From the NCBI GenBank assembly GCA_013433145.1, contig CM024183.1, positions 6,925,703-6,989,702 on the forward strand: a stretch of DNA of 64,000 bases. The letters are read 5' to 3'. The notes under the pieces were generated by a model. That model was not told where the DNA came from, did not search any database, and saw nothing but the letters and a program-made list of their open reading frames with translations. Position 1 is the first letter of the stretch; each line of letters starts with the position of its first letter. Of the stretch, positions 63,901 through 64,000 are shown one piece after another. A program made the translations under genes and the position numbers. Source of the stretch: Ascaris suum (taxonomy: Eukaryota > Nematoda > Chromadorea > Rhabditida > Ascarididae).

Positions 63901-64000
63901 TCACATAATCTTGTCATAATAACATTGTTTACTGCAAGTGTTATTAATAGCCTCATTATCAATTCAACCACTTAAATAATTCATTAGTGAAATAATTATT
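57966..64000. other. AT-rich DNA without recognised genes
   Basis: Only short frames occur (e.g. plus 58,870-59,214, plus 60,995-61,270, minus 62,355-62,540) and none has a recognisable domain or a convincing pair of splice sites. The 62,355-62,540 frame has coding-like composition at its start but no assigned family. This may be intergenic DNA or long introns of genes outside the window. Confidence 0.5.

Overview
The window looks like nuclear DNA of a parasitic strongylid-type (clade V) nematode. The support is AT-rich DNA with short multi-exon genes, GTAAGT/GTGAGT donors and TTTCAG acceptors, candidate trans-splice acceptors just upstream of start codons, secreted CAP (SCP/ASP-like) and ShKT proteins, and scattered non-LTR retrotransposon relics. 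The species is not determined. All exon models were built by eye from open frames, splice signals and phase. Nothing was searched against a database.

Positions 1-35,600 are a rearranged duplication. A direct repeat of about 15 kb occurs at ~1,503-16,126 and ~19,891-35,586. Between the two lies a third, inverted copy of the first part of the unit (~16,129-19,815, reverse complement of ~120-3,838), so two arms meet head to head near 19,850. Each direct unit carries, on the minus strand, a secreted two-domain ShKT module (9,278-7,714 and 27,651-26,088) followed by a CAP-domain module (7,211-3,222 and 25,601-21,618). The CAP module has no visible signal-peptide exon. Its first exon is in phase with the ShKT exons, and no AATAAA lies between the modules, so they may form one gene or share 5' exons. 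The first CAP copy is open throughout. The second has a one-base frameshift in its first exon. The inverted copy holds only the last two CAP exons. Further relic CAP exons at 529-600, 19,352-19,424, 13,802-13,847 and 33,249-33,294 point to an older, larger array. CAP exons differ between copies far more than the introns beside them do, while ShKT exons are almost identical.

Positions 35,900-44,400 hold one well-supported gene on the minus strand: a seven-exon, 316-residue TesB/ACOT8-type acyl-CoA thioesterase with the Asp-Ser-Gln catalytic set and a peroxisomal-type C-terminus (SNL). Its last intron contains an RTE-like reverse transcriptase relic.

Positions 44,400-64,000 are AT-rich and mostly without recognisable genes. 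They hold a possible degenerate zinc-finger-like exon (47,390-47,599), a CR1/Jockey-type LINE relic (56,963-57,726), a near-perfect 82-base palindrome (57,884-57,965), a (TA)n tract of about 120 bases and several short tandem repeats.
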